Assembly: GCF_024171785.1 (NCBI RefSeq) | Contig: NZ_JAMTCK010000017.1 | Coordinates: 156,280-220,279, forward strand | Length of the DNA: 64,000 bases | From: Goodfellowiella coeruleoviolacea | Lineage (GTDB): Bacteria; Actinomycetota; Actinomycetes; Mycobacteriales; Pseudonocardiaceae | Direction of reading: 5' to 3' | Part shown: positions 8,978-16,496 of the stretch, piece after piece | Numbering within the stretch: the first letter of the stretch is position 1 | Layout: each line of letters begins with the position of its first letter | The notes under the pieces: model-generated | Told to the model about the DNA's origin: nothing | Databases searched by the model: none | Seen by the model: only the letters and a program-made list of their open reading frames with translations | Made by a program: the position numbers and the translations under genes

Positions 8978-9814
8978 TCACACCCGACTGCGTTCGTAAA
9001 GAGCGATGGCGGCCGACACGGACACGTTCAGCGATTCGACTTCCGGCGACATGGCGATGGCGTACCTGTGCGCCGCGAGGGCGTCGAGTTCGGCTGACAC
9101 GCCATGCCGTTCGCTGCCCAGGATCACCGCCACCCGCCCGGGTACTTCCTGAATCGAATGAAGTGGTTCATCGGCCTCGGCGGTCAGTGTCGCCAGGGTG
9201 AGTCGCCCGTGTGCGGCGTAGCGCGCGAACTCGCCCCGCGTGGCGAGCACCAGCGGAACGGAGAACACCAGCCCCCGACTCGCCCGGATCAGCCGCCGGT
9301 CGAGAACGGTTCGGAGTCCACTTTCCAGCAGAACGAGACCGGCCGCGCCAAGCGCCATGACGGTCCTGGTGATCGCGCCGATGTTTCCCATCAGGCGCAC
9401 CCCGTCGAGAACCACGATGTCGCCGGCCCGTCGGGAGAGATCGGCCAAGGCGGTCGGTCGGGGCGCGTGCGCCAGTGCGAAGACGCGGGTGCGCTTCTCC
9501 TCGCCGAACAGGTCGCCGGCGACCGCGCGGGAGAGGGTGAACGTCGGCAGCCCCCGGCACCCCACCGCCGCGTCCGCCAGCGACTCGGGCGGAAGCCCCT
9601 CGGTCAGGTAGAGGCTGTCCAGGCGGATGCCGCTGCGCAGTGCCTGCTCGATGTTCTCCAGATCATCGATCACGACGGTCCTGGGCTTGGCGGACCGGCT
9701 GCGGAGGACGTCCTTGACACGCCGGGCGACCGGGTGGTGCGGGCTGTCGATGACATCGTGCACGACCGCCCCGGTGTCGTGCTGTTGAGCGTGCGGTTTG
9801 GTCGGGTCCAGCAT
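8978..9814 (-). CDS. Thiostrepton-resistance-type 23S rRNA 2'-O-methyltransferase (TsnR family)
   Basis: 278 residues from the ATG at 9814. It matches the Tsr/NshR enzymes that methylate the 2'-OH of A1067 in 23S rRNA and block thiopeptide binding. Evidence: the RVFALAHAPRP and GDIVVLDGV stretches, SPOUT motif 1 GNIGAITRTVMALGA, the TVLDRRLIRASRG segment, motif 2 ILGSERHGVS and motif 3 ESLNVSVSAAIALYERS. The N-terminal TSNR_N-like substrate domain is present. The frame is open to a GTG at 9865, inside a palindrome; the ATG was chosen because it gives the roughly 270-residue length of known Tsr proteins. No thiopeptide biosynthesis gene is visible in the window. Confidence 0.85.
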   Translation of the reverse strand: MLDPTKPHAQQHDTGAVVHDVIDSPHHPVARRVKDVLRSRSAKPRTVVIDDLENIEQALRSGIRLDSLYLTEGLPPESLADAAVGCRGLPTFTLSRAVAGDLFGEEKRTRVFALAHAPRPTALADLSRRAGDIVVLDGVRLMGNIGAITRTVMALGAAGLVLLESGLRTVLDRRLIRASRGLVFSVPLVLATRGEFARYAAHGRLTLATLTAEADEPLHSIQEVPGRVAVILGSERHGVSAELDALAAHRYAIAMSPEVESLNVSVSAAIALYERSRV

Positions 9815-9864
9815 GCGCCGCACGATTCGGCATAACGCGACGTGAGGGTCAAGGACGTTGGACA

Positions 9865-9890
9865 CTCACGTGAGGTGAGGCTTTAGCCTC
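9865..9890. promoter_or_regulatory. Two adjacent palindromes between the methyltransferase and CGNR genes
   Basis: CTCACGTGAG (9865-9874) is a perfect 10-bp palindrome and GAGGCTTTAGCCTC (9877-9890) has 6-bp arms around TT. Both sit between the divergent tsnR-like gene and the CGNR gene, where an operator controlling both would be expected. The regulator is unknown. Confidence 0.45.
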
Positions 9891-9896
9891 GCCGGC

Positions 9897-10346
9897 ATGC
9901 AGTCGCAGCCGACCGACCAGCACGCCAATCGCGTGCAGCGCGGCGAACTCCACGTGCCCGTGGCGCTGCTGGCCCGACTGGCCGCGATTGTCGACCACGC
10001 TGTCGAGCGGCATCCCCTTGTCTTCACCGCCTACGCCGCCACCGCGGAGAATTCCGGACGCGCACAGGCGGCACAGCAACTCTGGTCCGACCTCACCAGA
10101 TCCGATTCGCCGGTCGCCGACGTGTGGAACCGACTGCGCCACGGCGATGTCGAGGATTCGACAACCGCGCACCACGCGCTCATGATCCTCATCGCGCTCG
10201 GCGGGTGGGACCGGATGAAGCGATGCGATCGCCCGGACTGCCACCGCGCGTTCGCCGATGCCACCAACGCGGTCAGCAGACGACGCTGCGCCGTGCACGC
10301 CCGACCGCGCCGTGCCGCGTCCGCTGAACAGCCGTCCCGAGGCTGA
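9897..10346 (+). CDS. CGNR-type zinc finger protein, hypothetical
   Basis: 149 residues. The C-terminus holds a CGNR-like zinc finger: RCDRPDCHRAF followed by NAVSRRRCAVH, giving Cys-x4-Cys and a further Cys after an SRR motif. The upstream 90 residues are helical with no known signature; usual CGNR proteins carry an ABATE domain there, of which this may be a divergent form. A DNA-binding regulatory role is likely from the finger. It is divergent from the thiostrepton-resistance-type gene, so it may control it. Confidence 0.6.
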   Translation: MQSQPTDQHANRVQRGELHVPVALLARLAAIVDHAVERHPLVFTAYAATAENSGRAQAAQQLWSDLTRSDSPVADVWNRLRHGDVEDSTTAHHALMILIALGGWDRMKRCDRPDCHRAFADATNAVSRRRCAVHARPRRAASAEQPSRG

Positions 10347-10531
10347 GTTCGTTCCCACGTTCGTTTCCGCGTTCGTTCCCAGGTCGCCCGCCCAGGTCGC
10401 CCGCCCGGGATCGACGCCGCGCGCCGACGCGCTGGCGCGGATCACGCCGCACGACCGCCAGCCCGGGGCCGGCTGGGTGCTGGCCTGCGATCTTGCCCAC
10501 CCCGCACAGCGGTCCCGGCTAATTGCCACTA

Positions 10532-10555
10532 AGTTGCAACTGCGAGATAGTTGCA
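10532..10555. promoter_or_regulatory. Operator-like AGTTGCA repeats upstream of superoxide dismutase
   Basis: AGTTGCAACT (10532-10541) is a perfect palindrome. A third half-site, AGTTGCA, follows at 10549-10555, giving TGCAACT-N7-AGTTGCA as an inverted pair. The site ends 25 bp before the sod start codon, so a bound protein would block the promoter or the start. It recalls the TTGCA half-sites of nickel-responsive Nur operators of Streptomyces sodF, but the spacing does not match. Confidence 0.5.
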
Positions 10556-10580
10556 TGAGAGTGACTTAGGAGGGCAGCAC

Positions 10581-11210
10581 ATGGCCCAGTACGTCCTGCC
10601 GGACCTGGACTACGACTACTCGGCGTTGGAGCCGGCGATCATCGGCGAGATCAACGAGCTGCACCACAGCAAGCACCACGCCGCGTACGTCAAGGGGGCC
10701 AACGACACCCTGGAGCAGATCGACGAGGCCAGGGAGAAGGGCAGCTTCGGGTCGATCGTCGGCCTGGAGACCACGCTCGCGTTCAACCTGGCCGGGCACT
10801 CGCTGCACCAGATCTGGTGGAAGAACCTCAGCCCGGAAGGCGGGGACAAGCCGACCGGTGAGCTGGCCGCGGCCATCGACGAGTTCTTCGGCTCGTTCGA
10901 CAAGCTGCGCGCCCAGCTCAACGCCGCGGCCACCACCATCCAGGGCTCCGGCTGGGGTGTCCTGGCCTGGGACCCGGTCGGTCAGCGCCTGCTCACCCAG
11001 CAGCTCAAGGACCACCACTCCAACCTGTCGATCGCCACCACGCCGCTGCTGGTGTTCGACATCTGGGAGCACGCCTACTACCTGCAGTACCGCAACGTGA
11101 AGGCGGACTACGTGCAGGCGCTGTGGAACGTGGTGAACTGGACCGACGTCAACCAGCGCTTCGAGGCCGCGCGCGCCGGTCAGAACGGCCTGCTGCTGCC
11201 CACCCAGTGA
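10581..11210 (+). CDS. sodA: Superoxide dismutase, Fe/Mn type
   Basis: 209 residues. Converts superoxide to hydrogen peroxide and oxygen in the cytoplasm. All four metal ligands are visible: His28 (ELHHSKHH), His76 (HSLHQIWW), Asp160 and His164 ([10 protein letters not shown]), in the same numbering as mycobacterial SodA. The C-terminal [13 protein letters not shown] helix is typical. The ATG at 10581 has AGGAGGGCAGC upstream. Metal preference (Fe or Mn) cannot be read with certainty. An operator-like repeat precedes it and a strong terminator follows, so it is a single-gene unit. Confidence 0.95.
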   Translation: MAQYVLPDLDYDYSALEPAIIGEINELHHSKHHAAYVKGANDTLEQIDEAREKGSFGSIVGLETTLAFNLAGHSLHQIWWKNLSPEGGDKPTGELAAAIDEFFGSFDKLRAQLNAAATTIQGSGWGVLAWDPVGQRLLTQQLKDHHSNLSIATTPLLVFDIWEHAYYLQYRNVKADYVQALWNVVNWTDVNQRFEAARAGQNGLLLPTQ

Positions 11211-11318
11211 GCCCGACCAGCCCGAACAGGTTCAACACAGGCCGGTGAGTCGACCGGCCCCCGGTTTCGGCAGTGGATGCTCCGACAAGCGAAGCTGCCG
11301 CGACCCGAACAGGGTCAG

Positions 11319-11353
11319 GCGTCGAGGCCCCCGAGCAGCCGGGGCCTCGACGC
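11319..11353 (+). terminator. Rho-independent terminator after sodA
   Basis: A 13-bp perfect stem (11319-11331 with 11341-11353), loop of 9 nt, followed by TTCTTCGTT. A smaller hairpin (7-bp arms 11240-11246 and 11253-11259) lies between it and the stop codon. Confidence 0.8.
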
Positions 11354-11386
11354 TTCTTCGTTGTCCCGCTCCCGCCGTTGCCGAGC

Positions 11387-11477
11387 CGTTCCCGACGGCA
11401 GTTGCCGACCGCCGTTGCTGACCGCCGTTCCCGACGGCAGTTGCCGACCGCCGTTCCCGACGGCAGTTGCCGACCGC
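11387..11477. repeat. 26-bp tandem repeat, three full copies and one half copy
   Basis: Units at 11387-11412, 11426-11451 and 11452-11477 are identical 26-mers beginning CGTTCCCGACGGCAG. A 13-bp half unit (11413-11425) interrupts them. It lies between the sodA terminator and the 3' end of the ABC permease. No coding potential is evident in 11211-11508. Confidence 0.8.
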
Positions 11478-11508
11478 GGTTGCCGGCCGCTGTCGCCGGC
11501 GGCCGCGC

Positions 11509-12324
11509 TCAGGCGTCGCGCCGCCGGAGCAGCACCGCCGCGGGCACCAGCGCGGCCACCGGGTAGGCCAGCAGCACGGCCAGCGCGCCCAGCGGGGACA
11601 GCATGTCCTGGTAGACCGAGTGGCCCTCGTTGGCGATGCCCACCAGCTGACCGGGCAGGGCGCCGGGCAGCAGCGCGCTCACCCAGGCGTCGACCGGTGA
11701 CGGCAGCGCCTGCGCCAGGATCGGCACCACGTACAGCAGTGCCACCACGATCACCACCGGGCCGACGCTGCCGCGCAGCACCGTGCCCAGGCCCACGCCC
11801 ACCACGGCGACCACCGCCGTGGTCACCCCGGTGGCCAGCAGCAGCGGCACGTCGTCGGCCAGCGGCGCGGTGTTGAACCCCATCGGCCGGTCACCCACCA
11901 CCAACCGGCTGACCACGGCCACGCCGAACCCGGTCAACTGCCCGACCACCAGCGCGATACCGGCGGTGAGCAGGGCCTTGGCCGCGAGCACCCGGCCGCG
12001 CCGGGGCACCGCGGTCAGGCTGGTGCGGATCGAGCCGGTGGTGTACTCGGCGGCGATGGTGAGGATGCCCAGCACGGCCACGCAGATCTGCACGGGCAGC
12101 GCCACCACCTGGTCCAGCGGGGACAGCACGAACCGGGCCCGCCGCTCCGGTGTCAGGCTGTCGAAGGCGCTCGCCGCGTACCAGGCCAGTGCGGCGGCCC
12201 CGACCAGGATCAGGACCAGCGCGACCAGCAGGTGGCGGGTGGACCGCACCGACCGGATCTTCAACCACTCCGCGGCCAGCACGTCCGACCAGCGGATGCT
12301 CCTGTTCTCCACCACGTCTCCCAC
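11509..12324 (-). CDS. ABC-2 type transporter permease subunit
   Basis: 271 residues with about six membrane helices. The N-terminus (SDVLAAEWLKIRSVRSTR) is the standard cytoplasmic lead of actinobacterial ABC-2 permeases, followed by a helix, a long loop, and the TIAAEYTTGSIRTSL amphipathic segment near residues 90-105. No ATP-binding subunit lies beside it; the neighbours are a peptidase and sodA, so its ATPase must be encoded elsewhere or lost. It starts 3 bp after the peptidase stop, so the two genes are probably one transcript (peptidase first). Confidence 0.8.
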   Translation of the reverse strand: MGDVVENRSIRWSDVLAAEWLKIRSVRSTRHLLVALVLILVGAAALAWYAASAFDSLTPERRARFVLSPLDQVVALPVQICVAVLGILTIAAEYTTGSIRTSLTAVPRRGRVLAAKALLTAGIALVVGQLTGFGVAVVSRLVVGDRPMGFNTAPLADDVPLLLATGVTTAVVAVVGVGLGTVLRGSVGPVVIVVALLYVVPILAQALPSPVDAWVSALLPGALPGQLVGIANEGHSVYQDMLSPLGALAVLLAYPVAALVPAAVLLRRRDA

Positions 12325-12326
12325 GG

Positions 12327-13751
12327 TCAGGACTCGGCGGGGCAGATCGTGTCCGCTGCGGGCAGCGCGCCGGTGGTGAGATACCGGTGCACGTGGTCGC
12401 GCAGGCAGCGGTTGTCCCCGGTGAAGTAGAGGGCGTGCTGGCCGTCAACGCCCAGCCAGCGTGCCCCGGGCAGCTGGGCGGCCACGTGCTGTCCCATGCT
12501 CGGCGTGGTCGCGACGTCGTGCAGCCCGTTGGCCAGCAGCACCGGCGGCAGTGCGGCTGGCACGCGCAGGTCGTGCGGCGGGTTGCTGGGGGCGGGCAGC
12601 CCGAGGCAGCGACCCTGGACGGTGGCGGGGTGCAGCCAGCCGACGCGCGGCTCGATCTTCTTCAGCTCCGCCATGAGGGGCAGCGCCTCCTGCCGCCGCA
12701 GCGCCGGGAAGTCCGCGCAGTACGCGTGGAAGCTGAGGTCGGGCGGGGTCTGCTCGGGGATCGCGTGGAAGCCGATCGCGTCACCGGCGTCCGCCTTGGC
12801 CAACGCGGCGGTGAAGTGCGGCGCGCTCGCCTCGGACATGGCGCCGGACCGGGCGCGCAGCTCACCCGCGGTCATCACCCAGTCGGTGCCCAGGGCGGGA
12901 ATCGGCGCCCGGCTGGCCTTGGCCAGCACCCGGTCCCACACGGCGAGCACGTCCTGGCCGTGCAGCGCGCACTCGGGGTGCGCCGAGCACCACTCGGTGA
13001 CGCCGGGCAGCCGGTCGCGAACCACCGCCGCGGTGACGGCGTACCGGTCGTAGGGGGCGACGGTGGTGTGGTCGAGGACGCTGTCCAGGTACATCCGGTT
13101 GACCCGGTGCGGGAACAGCTCCAGGTACGCCTGCCCGTACACGGTCCCGTAGGAGTTGCCGTAGTAGGACAGGGTCCGCTGGCCGAGCGCCTGCCTGATC
13201 GCGTCCATGTCGTGGGCGACCTGCCCGGAGTCCAGCCGGCCGGCCAGGTTGCCCATGACGTCCCGGCAGGTCCGGTCGTACCGCTGGCCCTGCCGGGTCT
13301 GCTCCGCCCAGCGCCCGGCCGGGTCGGCGGCCAGGAACAGCAGGTCCGGTGGACTGGTGGGACAGGTGACCCCGGTGCTCTCCCCGAAACCACGCGGGTC
13401 GAAGGCGATGACGTCGAACCACTGGGTCAGCTCGGCGAACTTGGCCGCGGACTGGCGGAACCACCCCAGGGTCGCGGTGGGGCCACCCAGGTTGACCAGC
13501 AGCGGGCCGAGCTTGTGCGCCTGGTCCACCGCGGGTATCCGGACCAGCGCCACCTCGGTGGTGCCGGCTCGCCGATCTCGCCAGTCGGCGGGCACCGTCA
13601 CCTCCGCGCAGGTCAGCCCGTCGCCACAGGACCGCCAGTCGACCGGTGCGGTGGTGCCCGCTGGTTCGGCCACCGCCACCGGGGCGGTGACCGGCAACAG
13701 CGCGGCCGCCACCGCCGCTGCCGCGCCCGTCCACCACTGTCTGCCGCGCAT
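12327..13751 (-). CDS. Secreted alpha/beta hydrolase, tripeptidyl aminopeptidase (TAP) family
   Basis: 474 residues. A Sec signal peptide (cleavage near VAVAEPAG, residue 29) leads to the TAP-like S33 peptidase fold. Ser200 lies in GNSYGT, the oxyanion region in NLGGPT (88-92), and AFDPRGFGES (116-125) follows. The catalytic Asp is in NGLHDVATT and His in GVDGQHALYF near the C-terminus. An even number of Cys (SCGDGLTCAE, WCSAHPEC, others) fits an exported disulfide-bonded protein. Such enzymes trim tripeptides from protein N-termini outside the cell. It is divergent from the two-component pair. Confidence 0.85.
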   Translation of the reverse strand: MRGRQWWTGAAAAVAAALLPVTAPVAVAEPAGTTAPVDWRSCGDGLTCAEVTVPADWRDRRAGTTEVALVRIPAVDQAHKLGPLLVNLGGPTATLGWFRQSAAKFAELTQWFDVIAFDPRGFGESTGVTCPTSPPDLLFLAADPAGRWAEQTRQGQRYDRTCRDVMGNLAGRLDSGQVAHDMDAIRQALGQRTLSYYGNSYGTVYGQAYLELFPHRVNRMYLDSVLDHTTVAPYDRYAVTAAVVRDRLPGVTEWCSAHPECALHGQDVLAVWDRVLAKASRAPIPALGTDWVMTAGELRARSGAMSEASAPHFTAALAKADAGDAIGFHAIPEQTPPDLSFHAYCADFPALRRQEALPLMAELKKIEPRVGWLHPATVQGRCLGLPAPSNPPHDLRVPAALPPVLLANGLHDVATTPSMGQHVAAQLPGARWLGVDGQHALYFTGDNRCLRDHVHRYLTTGALPAADTICPAES

Positions 13752-13948
13752 TCGCCGTTCCTCCCAAGCTTGGAGCGCTCTACCCGGTCAACCCTGGCGC
13801 CGCGCCGGCCTGGGCACATCGGCTCAGCGGTCAGAACCCGCCTCCGCCCGGTGGTGGAGACGCCGGCGCGGCCGCCGCCGCCTCACCCCTGGGGATGACG
13901 TCCCCCGGGCCGAGGCGGCGCGGTGACCGGCGCGGATACCGTCAGGCA

Positions 13949-15127
13949 GTGGAGTCCGAACTGCACCCGGTGTTCACCCGGCCGCTCAGCCGGGGCCAGT
14001 TGGTCGCGCTGGACTGGGTGGCCGGGCTGGTGGCCGCGGTGGTGCTGGCCGCGGCCATGACCGCCGCACCCGGCCCGGATGTTCCACTGTGGACGGTGTG
14101 GCTGGTGGCGGCCGGGGCCGGCCTGCCGGTCGGTCTGCGCCGCCGCTACCCGCTCGCGGTGTGCGCGGTCGTGGCGGTGCTGGCCGTGGTGTCGTTGCTG
14201 CTCCGGCCCACCTGGCAGGCGTTCGCACCGGTCGCCGTGGCCGTCTACCCGGTGGCGCTCACCGCGTCCGGCCGCCGCTGGCTGCCCACGTCACTGGTGG
14301 GCTGGGCCGCGGTGCTGGCCGGGCTGGCCGCCACCTCGGCCGGCGCCCCGCGCACCTCGCTGGACGTGGGGTTGCTGCTGGTCGGTCTCACCCTGGTGGC
14401 CGGGTCGTGGACGGTGGGCCGGGCCGTGCGGGAGCGGCGCGCGTACGCGGCCCGCTCGGCCGGGCAGCTGGCCGAGCGGGCCGTCACCGAGGAGCGGCTG
14501 CGGATCGCCCGGGAACTGCACGACGTGGTCGCGCACAGCATCGGCGTGATCGCGGTCAAGGCCGGGGTGGCCAGCCACGTCATCCACGAACGCCCGGACG
14601 AGGCGCACGACGCGTTGCGGGTGATCGCGGCGACCAGTCGCGACGCGCTCGGCGAGATGCGGCACCTGCTCGGCGCGCTGCGCTCCGACGTGGACGGTCA
14701 GGCGGCGCAGCTGCGCCCGGTGCCCGGCGTGGCCGGCCTGCCCGACCTGGTGCGCCAGGCCGCCGCACTGGGCGTGCGGGCCGAGTTGACCGTGCGCGGG
14801 GTGGACCGGCTGCCCGAGGGCACGAGCCTGGCGGTCTACCGGATCGTCCAGGAGGCCCTGACCAACGTGGGCAAGCACGCGGCCCCGGCCACCTGCGCGG
14901 TGCTGGTCGACGCGGTCGGGCACGAGGTGCGCGTCGAGGTCACCGACAACGGGGGCACCCGACGGGCGCCGCGCCCGGACGTCCAGCGCGGCGGGCACGG
15001 GCTGATCGGCATGCGCGAGCGGGTGCTCACCCACGGCGGCGTCTTTGCCGCCGGACCCCGTCCCGGGGGAGGCTTCCAGGTGTCCGCCCGCCTGCCCTAC
15101 CAGCCAACCGAGGAGAGCACAGCGTGA
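13949..15127 (+). CDS. NarL-type sensor histidine kinase
   Basis: About 392 residues from the GTG at 13949 (VESELHPVFTRPL); the frame is open to an ATG at 13895. Four to five membrane helices (about 20-150) form the sensor part with no large external loop. The HisKA_3 dimerisation helix carries the phospho-accepting His in RIARELHDVVAHSIGV. The ATP-binding domain has EALTNVGKHA (N box) and DNGG with GLIGMRERV. The stimulus is unknown; a drug or envelope signal is usual for this architecture. The stop overlaps the regulator's start (GTGA), so the two are made together. Confidence 0.9.
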   Translation: MESELHPVFTRPLSRGQLVALDWVAGLVAAVVLAAAMTAAPGPDVPLWTVWLVAAGAGLPVGLRRRYPLAVCAVVAVLAVVSLLLRPTWQAFAPVAVAVYPVALTASGRRWLPTSLVGWAAVLAGLAATSAGAPRTSLDVGLLLVGLTLVAGSWTVGRAVRERRAYAARSAGQLAERAVTEERLRIARELHDVVAHSIGVIAVKAGVASHVIHERPDEAHDALRVIAATSRDALGEMRHLLGALRSDVDGQAAQLRPVPGVAGLPDLVRQAAALGVRAELTVRGVDRLPEGTSLAVYRIVQEALTNVGKHAAPATCAVLVDAVGHEVRVEVTDNGGTRRAPRPDVQRGGHGLIGMRERVLTHGGVFAAGPRPGGGFQVSARLPYQPTEESTA

Positions 15128-15795
15128 ACGCCCCGATCCGGGTACTCGTCGCCGACGACCAGGCGCTGCTGCGCGGCAGCTTCCGGGTGCTGGTGGACAC
15201 CGCACCCGACCTGGTCGCCGTGGGTGAGGCCAGCACCGGCGCCGAAGCCGTGACCCTGGCCAGGCAGGAACGCCCGGACGTGGTGCTGATGGACGTGCGC
15301 ATGCCGGTGCTGGACGGCATCGAGGCCACCCGCCAGCTGCGCGCCCAGGCCGAGACCAGCGACGTGCGGGTGCTCATCCTGACCATGTTCGACCTGGACG
15401 AGTACGTGTACGCGGCACTGCGCGCGGGCGCCAGCGGGTTCCTGCTCAAGGACACGCCCCCGGGCGACCTGCTGGCCGCGATCCGGGTGGTGGCCGCCGG
15501 CGAGGCGCTGCTGGCACCGACCGTGACCCGGCGGCTGATCGAGGAGTTCGCCCGCCGACCGGAGCCGCCCCGGCCGGTGAGCCGGGCCCTGGACGTGCTG
15601 ACCGAGCGCGAGCGCGACGTGCTCACCCTGATCGCCCGGGGCCTGTCCAACGCGGAGATCAGCGCGCACCTGCACCTGAGCCAGGCCACGGTCAAGACGC
15701 ACGTGAGCCACCTGTTCAGCAAGCTCCAGGTGCGCGACCGGGCCCAGCTGGTCATCATCGCCTACGAGACCGGGCTGATCACCGTCGCCGGCTGA
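15124..15795 (+). CDS. NarL/FixJ family response regulator
   Basis: 223 residues. Receiver domain: acidic pair DD at 11-12, phospho-accepting Asp57 in VLMDVRMP, conserved Thr in LILTMF and Lys in FLLKD. A LuxR-type HTH (TERERDVLTLIARGLSNAEI, then ATVKTHVSHLFSKL) occupies the last 65 residues. It is the cognate partner of the overlapping kinase. No target genes can be named from sequence; the downstream DNA is repeat-rich and non-coding. Confidence 0.93.
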   Translation: MNAPIRVLVADDQALLRGSFRVLVDTAPDLVAVGEASTGAEAVTLARQERPDVVLMDVRMPVLDGIEATRQLRAQAETSDVRVLILTMFDLDEYVYAALRAGASGFLLKDTPPGDLLAAIRVVAAGEALLAPTVTRRLIEEFARRPEPPRPVSRALDVLTERERDVLTLIARGLSNAEISAHLHLSQATVKTHVSHLFSKLQVRDRAQLVIIAYETGLITVAG

Positions 15796-16496
15796 CGCCG
15801 CACGCGCGGCGAGGCGACCGCGCGGCGAGACGCACACGCGGTGAGGCGGCTGCGCGGTGAGGCGGCTGCGCGGTGAGGCGGCTGCGCGGTGAGGCGGCCG
15901 CGCCCGAGCGCACGGCCTCGCCGGTGACGGGTACTCGCGGAGAACCCCGTTGCCGAGGTGCCCGGTTGCCCGTTGGCAGCCGTCCGGTGGCGGGCCCGGT
16001 GACAGCTCTCCGGGGGGCGGGCCCGGTGACAGCTCTCCGGGGGGCGGGCCCGGTGACAGCTCTCCGCTCTCGGCTCTCCGCTGGCAGGTAGCCCTGGCAA
16101 GGCGGTTGACAGCTGCCAGTTGACAGCCCCCCGCCCTCCCAGGGGGGCGAGCCCCGCTCCAGCCTATCCGTCCCGGTCAGCAACAGGCAGGGGGTCGTTC
16201 GTGGCTGTGGATAACTCCCTCCCCCGCGGGCAACCATTCACAGTGACGCACATCACGGCCACACACCGGTGTGCTGAGGACACCAACTCATGAGCCACCA
16301 GCGCGGCCACCGCTCGCCCGCGCTCGATCGCGTTCGCTCGCGCTGCGTTCGGGCACGTCCGCACACGTCGCGTTCGCTCGCACACGTCGCGTTCGTCCGC
16401 ACAGGTCGCGTTCGTTCGCGCACGTCGCGTTCGTCAGCGTTCGTTCGCATGGCTCTCAGCTCGCCCAGTGTCGTCACCGTGGTCTAGGGGGAATCC
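15796..16496. repeat. 700-bp non-coding region with three tandem repeat arrays
   Basis: No gene is supported here. About four copies of a 16-bp unit (TGCGCGGTGAGGCGGC) run from about 15835 to 15898. A 27-bp unit starting GACAGCTCTCCGG occurs at 16001-16027 and 16028-16054, with a partial third copy. A 19-bp unit (CGTTCGCTCGCACACGTCG and variants) is at 16371-16389, 16390-16408 and 16409-16427, with partial copies on both sides. The promoter of the glycosyltransferase gene must lie at the right end, close to GTG 16497. Confidence 0.75.

Noticed and set aside
10532..10555. Canonical Nur box at sodA
   Set aside because: Half-sites resemble it but the TTGCA-N7-TGCAA spacing is absent, so only an operator-like site is reported.
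16345..16439. Regularly spaced repeats that could suggest a CRISPR array
   Set aside because: Units are 19 bp, directly adjacent and without unique spacers, and no cas gene is in the window.
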